A stretch of 36,789 nt of DNA from the NCBI RefSeq assembly GCF_900110885.1, contig NZ_FOFJ01000038.1:1-36789 (forward strand). Direction: 5' to 3'. Shown here piece by piece: positions 1 through 12,400 of the stretch. The DNA comes from Azotobacter beijerinckii (GTDB lineage: Bacteria; Pseudomonadota; Gammaproteobacteria; Pseudomonadales; Pseudomonadaceae). The notes under the pieces are model-generated. The model saw only the letters and a list, made by a program, of their open reading frames with translations, was not told where the DNA came from and did no database searches. Numbering within the stretch: position 1 is the stretch's first letter; each line of letters starts with the position of its first letter. A program made the position numbers and the translations under genes.

Positions 1-141
1 CAGATCAAGCCCAGCCAGGTGGCGACCAGTAAGCGCGGCCCCAAGGTGGAAAAGCCCAAGGCCTGGGTCGATGCCGCGACGGCTCGCGCCCATGTCTCCA
101 CCGACCGCCTCATCAAGGCCTCGAAAAGTAAAAGACCTTGA
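1..141 (+). CDS. C-terminal end of an unrecognised basic protein (partial at window edge)
   Basis: Frame 1 is open from the window edge to a TGA at 139-141, giving 46 codons. The peptide is rich in lysine and arginine and ends in ASKSKRP. I do not recognise the family. A related C-terminus, also ending LIKASKSKRP, is encoded in opposite orientation at 36172-36074 beside insertion-sequence remnants, so a transposase or other mobile-element protein is a reasonable guess, but only a guess. The gene converges on the giant minus-strand gene, whose stop is at 211; the 69 bases between the two stops hold no further gene. Confidence 0.5.
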   Translation, partial: QIKPSQVATSKRGPKVEKPKAWVDAATARAHVSTDRLIKASKSKRP

Positions 142-150
142 AAGGGGTGG
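88..150 (+). repeat. Left copy of a 63-base inverted repeat flanking the operon
   Basis: Bases 88-150 match the reverse complement of 36065-36127 at 57 of 63 positions without gaps, counted by hand (mismatches at 91, 101, 107, 117, 129 and 147). The match covers the 3' end of the reading frame that stops at 141 and nine bases beyond it. The mismatches are scattered and several are at synonymous positions, so the copies look like diverged homologues rather than a fresh duplication. Confidence 0.8.
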
Positions 151-172
151 TTCTAGAAGCCTACCCTTGGGA

Positions 173-240
173 GGTCTGGCATATGTTGTCGTGCGCAGCA
201 ACTCGACTCCTCATATTCTCTCCGCCCGGCATGCCAGACC
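173..240. repeat. 10-bp perfect inverted repeat at the end of the giant gene
   Basis: GGTCTGGCAT at 173-182 is the exact reverse complement of ATGCCAGACC at 231-240, with 48 bases between the arms. The right arm lies inside the last codons of the giant gene and the left arm lies between the two convergent stops. The loop is long and no T-run follows, so a Rho-independent terminator is not supported. It could be a mobile-element end or chance. Confidence 0.35.
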
Positions 241-480
241 GGTGATCTCCGCAAGACTGCGCTCGTCCTTGTCCCGGCCAACAAAACGCTCCACGATCCA
301 GTCCTCATCTGACACGTGTTCCAAGCCCACTGCGCGCCCGTTCCAATCGACTGTGGGCGTAGTGGCGCTTCTATCCTTGCCTTGGTTGATTACGATGTAA
401 GCCCGGTCATCAGCAGGCGCGTCTGGTGCCCGCGTAGGTTCCGCGTGCAGACGGAGGCTGGCGGCCTGCAAAGCTTCCGA
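211..480 (-). other. C-terminal tail of the giant protein
   Basis: The last ~89 residues follow the seventh VCBS-like unit. They include 'VDWNGRAVGLEHVSDEDWIV' and 'ERSLAEITGL'. The W-rich, 'RSLAE.TGL' ending seems familiar from other giant proteobacterial proteins and may be a C-terminal secretion signal, but I cannot name a family. There is no sortase motif, RTX block or barrel. Confidence 0.35.
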
Positions 481-3400
481 ACTTGTGAGTACGGTCAAGT
501 GGATCGTCGCCGTGCCAGTCAATCTGCCGTCGGAAACGCTGAAGTTGAAACTGTCGTTGCCCTTGTAGCCTCTGGATGGCCGGTAGACATAGCGGCCATC
601 CGCATTTCGGCTCAGCGAGCCATACCGCGGATTGGTCATGGTCAAAGTCAGGGCATTGCCGTCCACATCCTCGATCAGCGCCGCAAAATCGATCAGCACA
701 CTGCCATCCTGCGGCAAGGTAAAGCTGGCTCCCGTCGCTACCGGCGCATCGTTGACAGGCAGGAATGTCACAGGGATCTCGGCGGTGCTGCTAGCGATGA
801 CCCGATTCGCCTGTTCGATCGAACGCGCCGTCACCTTCAGCGTGAAGCTACCGTTATAGTCCTTCGCCGGCGCGATGCTGAGTTGGCCCAGGTTCCAGCC
901 CGTGACATCGGCAAGCGTGTTGCCCATGGTCGCGGTGAAGCTATGCATGCCATCGCTAAGGTTGGCGCCCGCCGGCACAGCATCGATGAAGAGGCTCAGT
1001 GTTTCGGAGCCATCGCCGTCCTTCAGAGCCGCGCTGATGGCCGATAGGCCAATCGTATTGTCTTCCCAGCCGGTGTTGGCCGGTAGGGTTTCGACGAGCA
1101 CGATGTCGTCGAGCATCATGCCGCGACCGTTCTTCTCGGCCTCGGTAGCTTCCGAGACGATACGGATGGTTTGCTGGCCACCCTTGCCAGTGAACTGGAA
1201 CGTACGGGTCTGCCAATCGAGCACCGTATCGGGGCTGGCGCTCTGGTCACCGCCAATACGCACCCCATCGACATAGAGGCCGATGCGGGAGTAGTCAGCG
1301 TTGTAGCCCAGCCGGCCAGCAAGATCCAAGCTCAGGATGTAGGTGGCACCCGCCACGGTTTCGACCGTGCGTTCGACTCCCAGGTTCTGGTGCCTGGAAC
1401 CGCCCGAGTTGTTGAGCTCAAACCAATTGTTGCCGTTATCGGCCATGGCACTGGCGGTTCTCAGCTTGTGGCCGGCATCCATCATCTTGTCGCCACTGCT
1501 CCAGATCTCGAAGCCATTGCTGCCGCCCGAACTCGGGGCCGGACTCATGGTGAGAGTCCAGCCTTCCAGCTCCTTACGCTGCACGAGGGTAGAGGTGCTG
1601 TTCTTGTTGGAGACAGTTTCCCAACCAGTCCGGAAAACTTCCCGACTCTGCCCTGCCCGATCGGTCAAGACCAGGATGGGTGCATCCGCTACCGGAGTCA
1701 CGGTGAGGCGCACAGTGGCCAGATTGGAGTCGAGTTCGCCGTCGTTCACCACATAGGTGAAGGTGTCCTCGCCGCTCCAATCGGTAGTCGGCACATAGAT
1801 GACTGTGTTGTCCGGATTGAGGATAAGCCGGCCATGAGCGGGTTGATTCCTGATGGCAAGCGTAAGGGCATCACTCTCCACATCGCTGTCGTTGCTCACA
1901 AGGGCCAGGGTGATGCGGCCGTCCTCGTCCAGCGTGGCCGCATCGTTCCGGGCCTGCGGGGCGTCGTTGACCGCGGTGATGGTGAGACGCACGCGGCTCT
2001 CGACCGTCTCCTGGCCGTCGCTCACGGTGAAAGCGAAGCCGTCCTCGCCGTAATAATCGGCGGCCGGGCGGTAGATCCAGATGCCATCGGCGCTCCTGAC
2101 GACCTGACCGTATCCGGGCTGGCCGACAGAGAGAGTGAGCGGATCGCCATCCACATCGCTGGCATGGGCCAGCAGATCGAGCACGACCTGACCGTCTTCG
2201 AGCAGAACCGCCGCAATGGGGCTGACCACCGGAACGTCGTTGACCGGGGTCACGGTGAGGGTGACGGTAGCGATGTTGGAGTCGAGCCGGCCATCGCTCA
2301 CCCGGTAGGTGAAGTGGTCCTCGCCATTGAAGTCGGCATCGGGGATATAGAGGAAGCTGCCGTCGGCCCCCAACTCAAGGCGACCACGCCGCGGGCCGGC
2401 CACCACCTGCACCGCAAGCGAATCGCCCTCCACGTCGTGATCGTTGGCCAGAACGACGATACGTGCCTCGCCGTCTTCGGCCAGAGTGGCCGCATCGTCC
2501 GCCGCCACCGGGGCGTCGTTGACGGCATTGACCACCAAGGTCAGGCGCGTGGGCACGGCCACGGTGCCGTCGCTGACCTCGTATTCCACTACATCCACGC
2601 CATTCCAGTTGGCGGCGGGCACGTAGGTCCAGGTGCCATCCGCATTCTGATTCAAGGTGCCATGGTGCGGGGCGGTGGTAATGGCGACGGTCAGGATATC
2701 GCCATCCACGTCGCCGGCACCCTGCAGCAAGTCCACAGTGACCGGTGTATCTTCATTCAGCGTCACGCTGCGCGGAGCAATGGCCGGCACATCGTTCACC
2801 GGGGTGACGGTGAAGCGGACAATGGCGACATTGGAGTCCAGCGTGCCGTCGCTCACCCGATAGCTGAAGCTGTCCTCACCGAACCAGTCGGCTTGCGGGG
2901 TGTAGCTGAAGCTGCCGTCGGCATTGGCCACCACCTGGCCATGCTGCGGGCCGGCGACGATGGCGGCAGTGAGGGCATCGCCTTCCACATCGCCGGCGAG
3001 GGCTACCAGGTCGATGCGCTGCACGCCGTCTTCGACCAGGGTGAGCTGGGCATCGGCCGCCACCGGAGCGTCGTTGACCGGAGTGACAGTCAGGGTGACC
3101 GTGGCGATATTGGAGTCGAGCCGACCATCGCTCAGCCGGTAGGTGAAGCTGTCCTCACCCGACCAGTCGGCGGCCGGAGTGTAGCGGAAGCGCCCTTCGG
3201 CGATGAGTTCCAGCGTGCCGTGAGCGGGTCCGGCGACGAGGACCGGGACAACGCCGGGCTGCTCGGCACCGAGGTCGTTTCCAGCGACATCGAGGTCCTG
3301 CGGCACGTCCTCCTCCGTGCTAACGGTATCGTCGTGGGCTTCTTGAGGCATGCCCAGACGCAGGTCCTTGACCGTGACACGGCTGCTGGTGGCGGCTGTG

Positions 3401-6400
3401 CCGCGACCGAAGCCGATGAGGTCAAAGGACAGATTGACCACGGTGCCGGCCGCAATACCCGCAAGATCAACCAGCACGGTACGGCTGCCGTCGGCATTGT
3501 TGATCACGCTGACGCCCGAGGCCTTGTACGCGCCGCCATCGGCCTGGAGGTTGAGGATGGCGTCGCTCCTGCTCAGCCCCGTACTGCCGAGCAGCGAGAG
3601 GCCGGTATTAGCGTCGATAAGCGCCACTTCGAAGGCATCGTCCGGCGCGTTGTTGACATCATCCAAGGCAATATCGGTCAGCTTGAAGCTGAGGAAGCGA
3701 TCATTCGGGCCGAGGACAAAGGCCTGGTTGAGGCGGGTTTGCGTGGTGGCGATTTCGTTGAGCGTGGCAGCGCTAGCGGCAAAGGTCACGTTGCCGGCGG
3801 TGGACCAGCCCGGCCCGGCTTCGAAGCGAGGGTTCTCGAGCGTGGGGTTGGCCACGGTCTCGAGCTGAGTGAGCGCCGAGCGGCGCTGGCGCGACGCCAT
3901 GAGAGCGGCCAGCCCCATGCCGACCGGCAAGGGAGTGCCCGGCGGAGTCGATGGATCTTTGGATGAGGCTTGAGTGCCGTTCAGTTGGGCAAGCAGCGCC
4001 TGCCATTCTTCGCCGCTGGGCAAACGGCGCACGCCGGGCAACAGGGTGGAGGCCATCAGATCGTGGCTGTAGGCCGTGTGCTCTATGCCCAAGGCATGGC
4101 CGTACTCGTGCAGCAGCACGGTCATCAGGTCCATCTTGCCTTCGGCTTCTGAGCCCGGCTTGGCGATCCACTCCAGCGGGTTGCTGGTGGGCAGGTATTC
4201 TTCGCTCAGATATGGCGTGTAGTCGATGAACCAGCCGTGGCCGGCAGCGTTGGTGTCTAGGGTGATGGCAGCATTCGCACCCTCGCCAGTGGCTTGGCCT
4301 AGGGCGCCGCCAGATAGATTGGCGAATCCACTCAGTGCATTACTGGCGCCAGACAAGAGGGCAAACAGAGATGTGGTGCGGAGCCAAGAAACGGAATCGT
4401 TTGAGCCGTCAGCAGAGGGCTGGGAGATTTTCCAGCGACTATCAGACGGCTTAGGTTGTTCCGGGCAATCAATATATTCAAGCTCTCCAGAATAGTCCAC
4501 CACGACAAAATAGTGGACCTTAACCATAACGCTATCTTTTACTACCTGAACAATAAAATAGTCGTTGCCGCTATACCCCTTGTTTGGAAAATACCCATCA
4601 GGAGTCCCACTATCATCAAGAGTCAATTCTCCGTGTTTCGGGGCTAACAATAGAGCAGCTTTTGCACCCTCCCCAAAGAAATAATCTCGACCTTCGTAAT
4701 GGTACATATACATTCTGGCATCCCAACCAGGTGATATTTGTACCTTGATTCCATCACCTGTATTGACCTCCACTTTCTCACACACACCCATAGAGCGATC
4801 TTTCTTTTGTATGGATTTGGCAGCCAAATAAATCGCAGGCGCGACATGATCAAATGATACAGACGGCTCAGCTAGCCACATACAAAGTTTTCCTTCAGGG
4901 ATATCGAGTTGAGTTAGCACTTCTCCTAGCCAGTTATTCAACTTATTCTGAGGCAGGACCTCATCCGACGAAGACCAATTTGCTATCGCAAGCGCTATTG
5001 AATCAGACTCAGCTAAAAGCTTTTTACTCTCAACCGAAACAAGAGCACGAGCCTTAAGTTGGATGCCAAACTGCGACTGATACCCAGCCGTCGACCTAGC
5101 ATCAAAGCCTAGCCTAGTCAACGCCGCACGCAGATTGTCATAGGGGTTTCCACCTTTTATTGCGTTATGAACAATCCCCTTAGTGTCATTGCCATAGTAA
5201 TCCCATCGTTTTGGGAACGACTCATTCGCTGTAGCCACTCCACGCGAAATCTGATTATACTTATTTTCATTGTCGCCAGGTACAGGATCACTCCATTGAA
5301 GAAAATCTGCCGCTACACTCAATTTCTTACCGACACTTGTACCCGTGGCGGGATCTTTCGCATTATTATTTTTCCAGTACCATGCACCAGACAATGCTGA
5401 CAACAATCGTCCATTAGCTGTATTTTCAGAAACTAAATCAGGATTTTCGAGAAGAATATCAAAAACACTTTTCCCCTCAACAGGCGCAACCAGCTCAGGA
5501 TGGCTGATTGAAACATACTCAAAGAAAGATTTGTAATTTGATTTATGAGTCAAATGAAAAAAGCCGCGCCCAACCCAATTATGGGCCGTGTGATCTGCTT
5601 CCTTACCATTTCCCGTTCCCCTCCCTGTACCCATATCCTCCGAATATGTTCGATCAGCAAAGAGATCTGAAACCACCTCCCATAGTTCCCCCTCAGCAAT
5701 ATACATACTCTTACTGTAGTCCCTAGAGCCATTTGCACGGAGCGGTGCATCAACTCCAGGATCACTAAAACTTACATCATTCAGCGTGGATAACTTCAAG
5801 GTATTTTTTACAAAACTCTTAAGATTTAAAAATCTTTCCTCTCTACCCGCATTTTTATTACCATTGGAAAATGCACTTTTAAAATTATCCAATACCACAC
5901 CAACGCGATAGGGACCAATATCTTCCTTCATTTTCTTCAGCCCCGTCGTCTCTGCACGCACCTGAGCCAAGAACGCAGCAATTCGCTGCGGAGTCGTGAT
6001 ATCAAACTCAAGCATGGCTTGTTGCAACGGTTCTATCCAGTCAGCGTAGACCACACCACTCACGTTCCCCATGAATGTGGAAAGCGACTCTTTCGTCATG
6101 TTTGAACCGATTAGAGAGGCTGTCCCACCGATCAACAATTGCTTGGAGTCAATCAAGCCACCCGACTGACTACCATCGCCAAATAGTGCTTTGCGGATAG
6201 TTTCAGCATCGTCATTACTGATATTGATCGAGTCCCAAAAACCACTTTTTTGTGTTGATGCGTATACATTAATAAAGTCAAGCAAAGCCTCATCCTGTTT
6301 GTTCAGCTGGGGCTTTTTATCCGTTCCATTATTGGCGTTCGTACCAAACGTTCCACTCGCTGCACCAAGATTATTAAGGTTCGGATTTAGCAACCGAGCA

Positions 6401-9400
6401 GCAAGAACTTTTGCGTTATCATAGTCCCATTGCTTTCCGTAAGCTATCGGATTAGGAGTATTTGTCGCTGGTTTTTTAGGAATCACCCCAAGCACTACAT
6501 CTTTGCCATTGACTTGATCTTTGTTTACCTGCGAAACATAATTCGCATTAATCCCGAGATTCAACCGAGTTCCCAAAAGATCAGCCCCCGAAAACCAAAG
6601 CCTCTCTCTGCCCTTGTTATCCGCTGTTTTATTATTGCCTTTGACCGAAATCATCAAATCATAAATCCAACTCGTCCCCATAGCATGAGTTGGTCTAGAG
6701 GCATCAGCCTTATTTTCCCATTCCGCCCCTAGCACGCCGTCCATTCCAAATTCGTATTGCATCCAGTGCGGCGTGTTATAGGCATTCAGCCACCCGATAT
6801 CTGATACCGACAAGGTGATTGGCGGATATCTGACTGTGGTGCTTTTCTTTTTTACGATTATTTCCTCAGAATCCTTGTATTCACTCTTACCCTGCACGAT
6901 CTGGCTGAATTGCCTCAGCACGATCCCTTCGGACTTATCAATGAAGCCGTCGACCTTGATTTCATCACTTCCCTCAACGGACGAAATACCATAGCCAAGA
7001 TACTTCAACCTCTGCTCTATCCGATAGGAAGACAAGACATCATTCGCCAAGCTTTCGGCAGCAATGGCTTTCCCCTTTATGGAGCCGCCAAAATCGCTAT
7101 ACCCAGGATCATCCAGCGGCCTATCCCCGAAGAAAATTGCCTTGTCGGCCTTTATGTAATCATTTGCCGTAATCGTCAGAAAAGCCTTGGCAGTGCCCTC
7201 CTTGAAACTTCCGACCTCCTTTCCAAGTGTATAGCTCAATTCAAGCTGGATATCCTTGGTGCCTAGATTGCCGCCCGCACGCAAGGTTGTCAGATCCTTC
7301 CTGGAGATGTTCGGCACCACGAAGAAGCGCCCGGTCAGCTCGAAGCTCGCATCGGCACCGAACTCGGTGCGCGAAACAATAGTTTTGTCGGCCTTGGTAA
7401 CCAAGGTCATTCCACGCGTTTCCTGCGTAGCTTCGTCGAGCAGCCTGTCTTTTTCTTTCACCACGAAATCGACACTCAGGTTCGTGATGAGTTGCTCGAT
7501 CTCATGCTTCTTGGCCAGGATCTTCTCCTTGTCGGCATCGCCGAGCTCATCATCGGGTCGCGGCAGACCCAACATGGCGTGTGCGATGAGGCGCTTGAGG
7601 TCGACTTCGATCACGTCGCCCATGCGGCCGCTGGCCTCCACCGAGAGATTGTCCGGGTCAAAGAACGTCCCCGCCGGGGCCGCAGCAGGCGCCGGGATGA
7701 GTTGTTCGGCCGTGTCGAGCAGGTGGATGTGCTTGGACAACCGGTCCTGCTCAGGCATCGCCTGGGCCGCCTGGATCAGCGCTTCCACGCTCCAGGCGTG
7801 GTTCTGGTGCGGCCTCTGCGTATTGTCGAAGATGTTGGCGCTGTAGCCGCCCTTGAGCTGCCCAAGCAGCGTCTTGCCATCTTCGGACACCGAGAGATTG
7901 AGGATGCCATAGCCGTCGAGTGGCAGCGTGGCACCGATGAACTCCGGCTTGCCGAAGGGGTCCTTGACGATGCCCAGCTTGCCGCCAACGTTCACCTTCT
8001 TGGCGCTGGCGCTGCCACCGACTGCCGTGGGCGGGCCGAACGGCGAAGTCTGGATGAACATCGGCGCTTCGTACATGGCCTTCCAGTACGGGTCGAGGAA
8101 ATGGTAGTTGTCATCTGAAACGATGGCGTACTCGACGTTGTCCACTTCGACGAGGACGGCACTCTGGGCGCGCTGGATGTCGAGCCGATCGATCCGGATG
8201 GCGTTGCCGGGTTGCGACATCGGGATGGCCACCATCTTGGCCGCCGAGACCTTGCCATTGGCATCCCGCGTCAGGACCAGCGTCGAGAGGCCGCGGTTAT
8301 AGTCGGCCAAGCTACTGACCAGATAGCGGTCGGCATCCCTGGTCGCGGTGATCACCTGCGGGGCCTTTCCGCTGATGCCGTCGGATGGCAATTGGGCGAT
8401 GATGGGCGCGGCGATCGCCCCAGTCTTCAGGTTCAACGTCGACAGGTCGAGGACGAGGATGTCCCCCCGCTTTTTGGGGTCGCCCAGGCTGACGCTGTTG
8501 GGGTTTCTGGGCGCGGAGACGACCAACGTCTTGCCGTCCGGCCCGACCGTCATGCCGCCCACACCATACGGCGCACTCTCGACGCCCGTGCTCTTCAGCG
8601 ACATCACCTCCTTGAAGCGCGGACTGCCCGGGTCGATGTCCATGACCAGCAGGCGGTTGCCACCACCGCCACCGAAACGTTCGCCTTCGCCGATGATCAG
8701 CAGGCTGCCGACGGTGACCAGGCTGGAGATATTCTTGCCGGCGGGGATCGCGATCTTGTCGATCAGCTTGTAATTGAGCATGTCGATGGCGTAGATGACG
8801 CCATTGCCGGCGACATAGACGGTCGACAGATTGTCGGTGAAGACAACCGGCTGTACTTTGCCGCCGGTGAGATAGTCCCCGTCGAGATCGTTGCTGCCCA
8901 GATGGTCGAGCAGGTTGACGGTGCCGACGACGGCGTTGTCGCTTTGGCGCACGAACTCAACGCCGCTGCGGGTGAGCACCGCAGCCATGTGCGGCTTGGG
9001 CTCGATTCTCAGGACATTGCCGGCGAATTCGATCGACTTGCCGTCGGTAAAGCCCCCCGAACCGTTGAGTTGGGCCGTGGAAATCAGGCGCACCACCTGC
9101 CAGCGAACACTGCCGATGGCGATACCCGCTGGTGGCGTCACGGTGATTTCGCCGCTGGCCGCCCCGGGAAGCTCCAAGACATCCTCGGTTGTGCCGTTTT
9201 CAAAAACCATCCGGAGCATGAGCTTGCCGGCGAACTGCCCAGGATCCGGGTTGTTCAGGATAATCTTGAATGTGCCGCTGTCATCGACGTTGGCCGTTGC
9301 GATGTTCGGTATGACAACGTTGCCCCAGGGCGTTTGCACCGGTGGCAGCATATCGGGCAGGTTGAGTTCGTAACGATCTCCCGGCGCAATTTGCAGCAAC

Positions 9401-12400
9401 GGAATATCGACGAACTGCGGTACCCCGAAGTGGTAGCTGCCGGCGCTCGCGCTGGTGGCCGCAGAGGCAATGATGCCGAGCATTTCGGAATGGATGGCCA
9501 CATCCATGCCAAAGCCGAGGGACACGCCCATTCCGCCGAAAGTGATCCAGTCTCCTGCACTGCCGGTCAGATCCAGACTACCGGCAATGACGCCGGGAGT
9601 CCGTTTGGAGACGACGTATTCGCCGGAGGCGTCCAGCCCGTTGTAGGGCGGGCTGGCGGTGCGTGCCACACCATCGGCGCCGATGGTGCCGTTATCTACC
9701 AGCCACCAGGTATCCTTGAAGCTGCCGTCGAGTTGCAGCACCACTCCTTTCTTGAAGAACAAGACTTCCTCGCCGACCACGAAGTCGGCGGTGCCTTGCA
9801 GCGGAATCGAGAGTTGCAGCGGATAGCCGGCAGCCTGTGCGCCGATATCCAGCCGGAATGCGCCCACGGTTTGCAACACGCCGGCGGCCGCTACCGCCAT
9901 GCCAGTCGCAGCCTCGATATCGCCGATATCGATACGTTCAATACCGACCGGCACATCCGACTTGAGCGCACCGGCACCGATCATCACGGTTTCGCCGGTC
10001 CCAGCCTGCACCACACCGCCCCGCGTGGCATCGATGGCGATGCGCGCCGGTGTTGCGGTGTCGGGATCATTGTCGATGATCTGTGCGGCTTCGACCGTGA
10101 GCGTGATGTCGGTCTGGCCGATCACTTGCTCGGTGATCCAGCCGAAGTCATCGGACGCAGTCGCGAGATGGACGATGGAGAGGGTCACCCGACCAGCCTT
10201 CCTCGCGGTGATCAGGCCGTCTTCGCTGACGGTGGCGACCGATTCGTCGCTGACGAGGTAGCGGGTGCCGCTCCGCGCCTCCGGTACGGCCGGGATGACG
10301 TAAGTAATGGTTTCGCCGGTGTTAGGATCGAGCAGGATTTCATCGGTATCGGGGTCCAGCATGACCTCGCCGGTATCCGGGTCGAGCAGCGGCAGTTGGG
10401 TGCTCGGATCGAGATAGGTTTCCACTTGCTCCGGAGTACCGGCGAAGACCACCTGGCTTGCCGCGTGGATGTCGGCCTGCTCCGCAGAACTAGAATCAAG
10501 GAGGTGGACCTTCAGCTGACGAGTCCCACCCGGCACCAGGCTCAGCGTGTCGGGATAGACGTCCGGCTGGATGGTTAGCTCCGGCTCGAAATAATCACTT
10601 TCCTCGCCCGCTACATCGGAACCGACCAGCGCGGCCTGAACATTGAGCACCGCAGCGGCCTGCACTCGGCGCCCATCGGTGTCGAGGTGCCGGACGATGA
10701 CGAGCGCCGGCCCCGAAGTCGTGGCGCGAACGAGGTCATGCGCGTCGTCCACCTGGACCGGGCTGGCGCCCACGTAGCCCATGCCGGCCAGGTCAGCCGT
10801 GCTCACCGTGAGGTAGTCGCCATTGGTGATGGCCACACCTTGCTCGTCCTCGAAGTCGGCCGTGGCCTGGAGCTGGGCGAACTGGCCGGTGGCCAAGGCG
10901 GGAATTTGGGCGAGATGGAGCCTCACCAGCTTTGCGCCGCTTACGTTCACCTTCAGCTCGATCGGCGCCCCCGCCGCGAAGCCGTCGTCGGCTTGCAGGC
11001 GGATGGTGGCTTCACCGCTGTAACCGGCCTCAGGCGTGAAGCTCACTGTCTTGCCATTGGCGTCGAGCCTGGCAGTGCCGTACGTACTGCCGAGCACGCG
11101 CCAGAAAACGGCATCGCCTTCGAGGTCTTCGGCGATACTGGCGAGTGCGGCCTTCATGCCGAGGTCGGTGTGGGTCTTCAGGCTCGGCAAGGTGTCGACG
11201 GCCATGGGTGCCCGGTTGGCCGCAAAGCCGGTGTTGGCGTAGAGCGCCTGACGGTCGGCTATGTTGATGAGTCCGTCGCCGGTAAGGTCGCCGACCTTAT
11301 CCTGATCGATGCTCGCCTGCTCCCAACGCGCACTGTCGGCACCGTCGATCTTGCCGTCGCGGTTGAGGTCGCCGGCGAGACTGATGCGAATCTGGGCCTC
11401 GCCCGCACCGCTGATGCGAATGAGCTTGACACCGGACTCGGTGACGCGAAGCAGGTGAGTAACCTTACCCTCGACCGTGGCCGTGCCGATGATCTGTGCA
11501 CCCGCAGCCTCCAGGTGAGCGTTTGACGGCAACGAGGCTTCGAGCGCCAGGATTACGGCCCCCTGCCCGCCCGGTGCATGGACGGTAGAGGCGATTTCGC
11601 TCTCGCGCACGGCAAAGGCGAACGTAGCGGTTTGATCGGCAGTCAGGGTGCCGCTCCATGCGTTGATGTTGCCGGTGCTCCAATTGACCACGGCGCCGAG
11701 ATTGGCGGTGAGCGGGTCGGTGACCGGCTGCCCGGCCACCGTGTAGGCAATGGGAGTCCCCAAGCCCGCATCGTCGAGGTGACGAACCAGCATGAGCCGA
11801 CCCTGGTCGTCGTAGCGGTAGGCGATGGCTGTCGGAGCGTCCGAGGCACTCGGATAGGTCAGCCGGACGATGCGGCCTGAGCTGTCGCGCTCGAAACTGA
11901 CCCGCTCGCTGCTGCCAACAGCAGCGATGCCGGAATCTGTGACGAGCCATGCCTGGCCATCGATGAAGGAGACACGGCCGATCGAGCCCGCGGCGTCCAA
12001 CTCATAGCGAGTGCCATCAGGCGCGGTGAGGGTGTAGCCGGTGGGCACCCAGGGCAGCCCGGTAGCCTGGTTGTAGAAGCGGTCGCCCTGGCGGGTCAGC
12101 AATTCGGTGGCATGCAGCGCATCAGAGGCACCGGAATCGTCGCCATGGGCAAGCAGTTGCCAGCCTTGATCGGCGATGAATTGCGGGCGCCAGATGACTG
12201 GCGCGCCGGGTTCGCTGCCCAGGCGTTCGCTGACCGAACCGAGGGTGAAGCGCAGGTTCATGAGCCCAGTCTGCGGATTGCCGAGATCGGTGGGCACCGT
12301 CAGCCAGACGCGGGCCCCCTCAGACCATGGGGCCGCAGCGCCGGAAGGCAGCGTGGCCGGCTGGTCGCCGGTCAGTTGTGTGTTGTAAAGCGGCAGGCTC

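Larger units (their letters stand above)
4440..7260 (-). other. AT-rich in-frame island inside the giant gene
   Basis: Sample 60-base lines inside (4501, 5041, 5821, 6601, 7201) count to about 33, 55, 30, 42 and 43% GC, against about 60-67% in lines outside (2401, 7261, 21241). The change at ~7260 is sharp. The island encodes about 940 residues with no stop, carries the peptidoglycan-binding-like and GH19-like modules, and uses more A/T-ending codons than its flanks. This supports acquisition of a module from a lower-GC donor. Confidence 0.7.

Noticed and set aside
173..240. Rho-independent terminator for the giant gene
   Set aside because: The 10-bp inverted repeat has a 48-base loop, one arm is inside the coding sequence and no T-run follows.
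1171..3966. Long plus-strand open frame (931 codons) opposite the VCBS-like array
   Set aside because: The translation is low-complexity and Gly/Val/Asp/His-rich with no recognisable domain, and it mirrors the repeat period of the minus-strand gene; a codon-bias shadow.
8212..10578. Plus-strand open frame of 788 codons
   Set aside because: Same reasoning: antisense to well-supported domains and no family resemblance.
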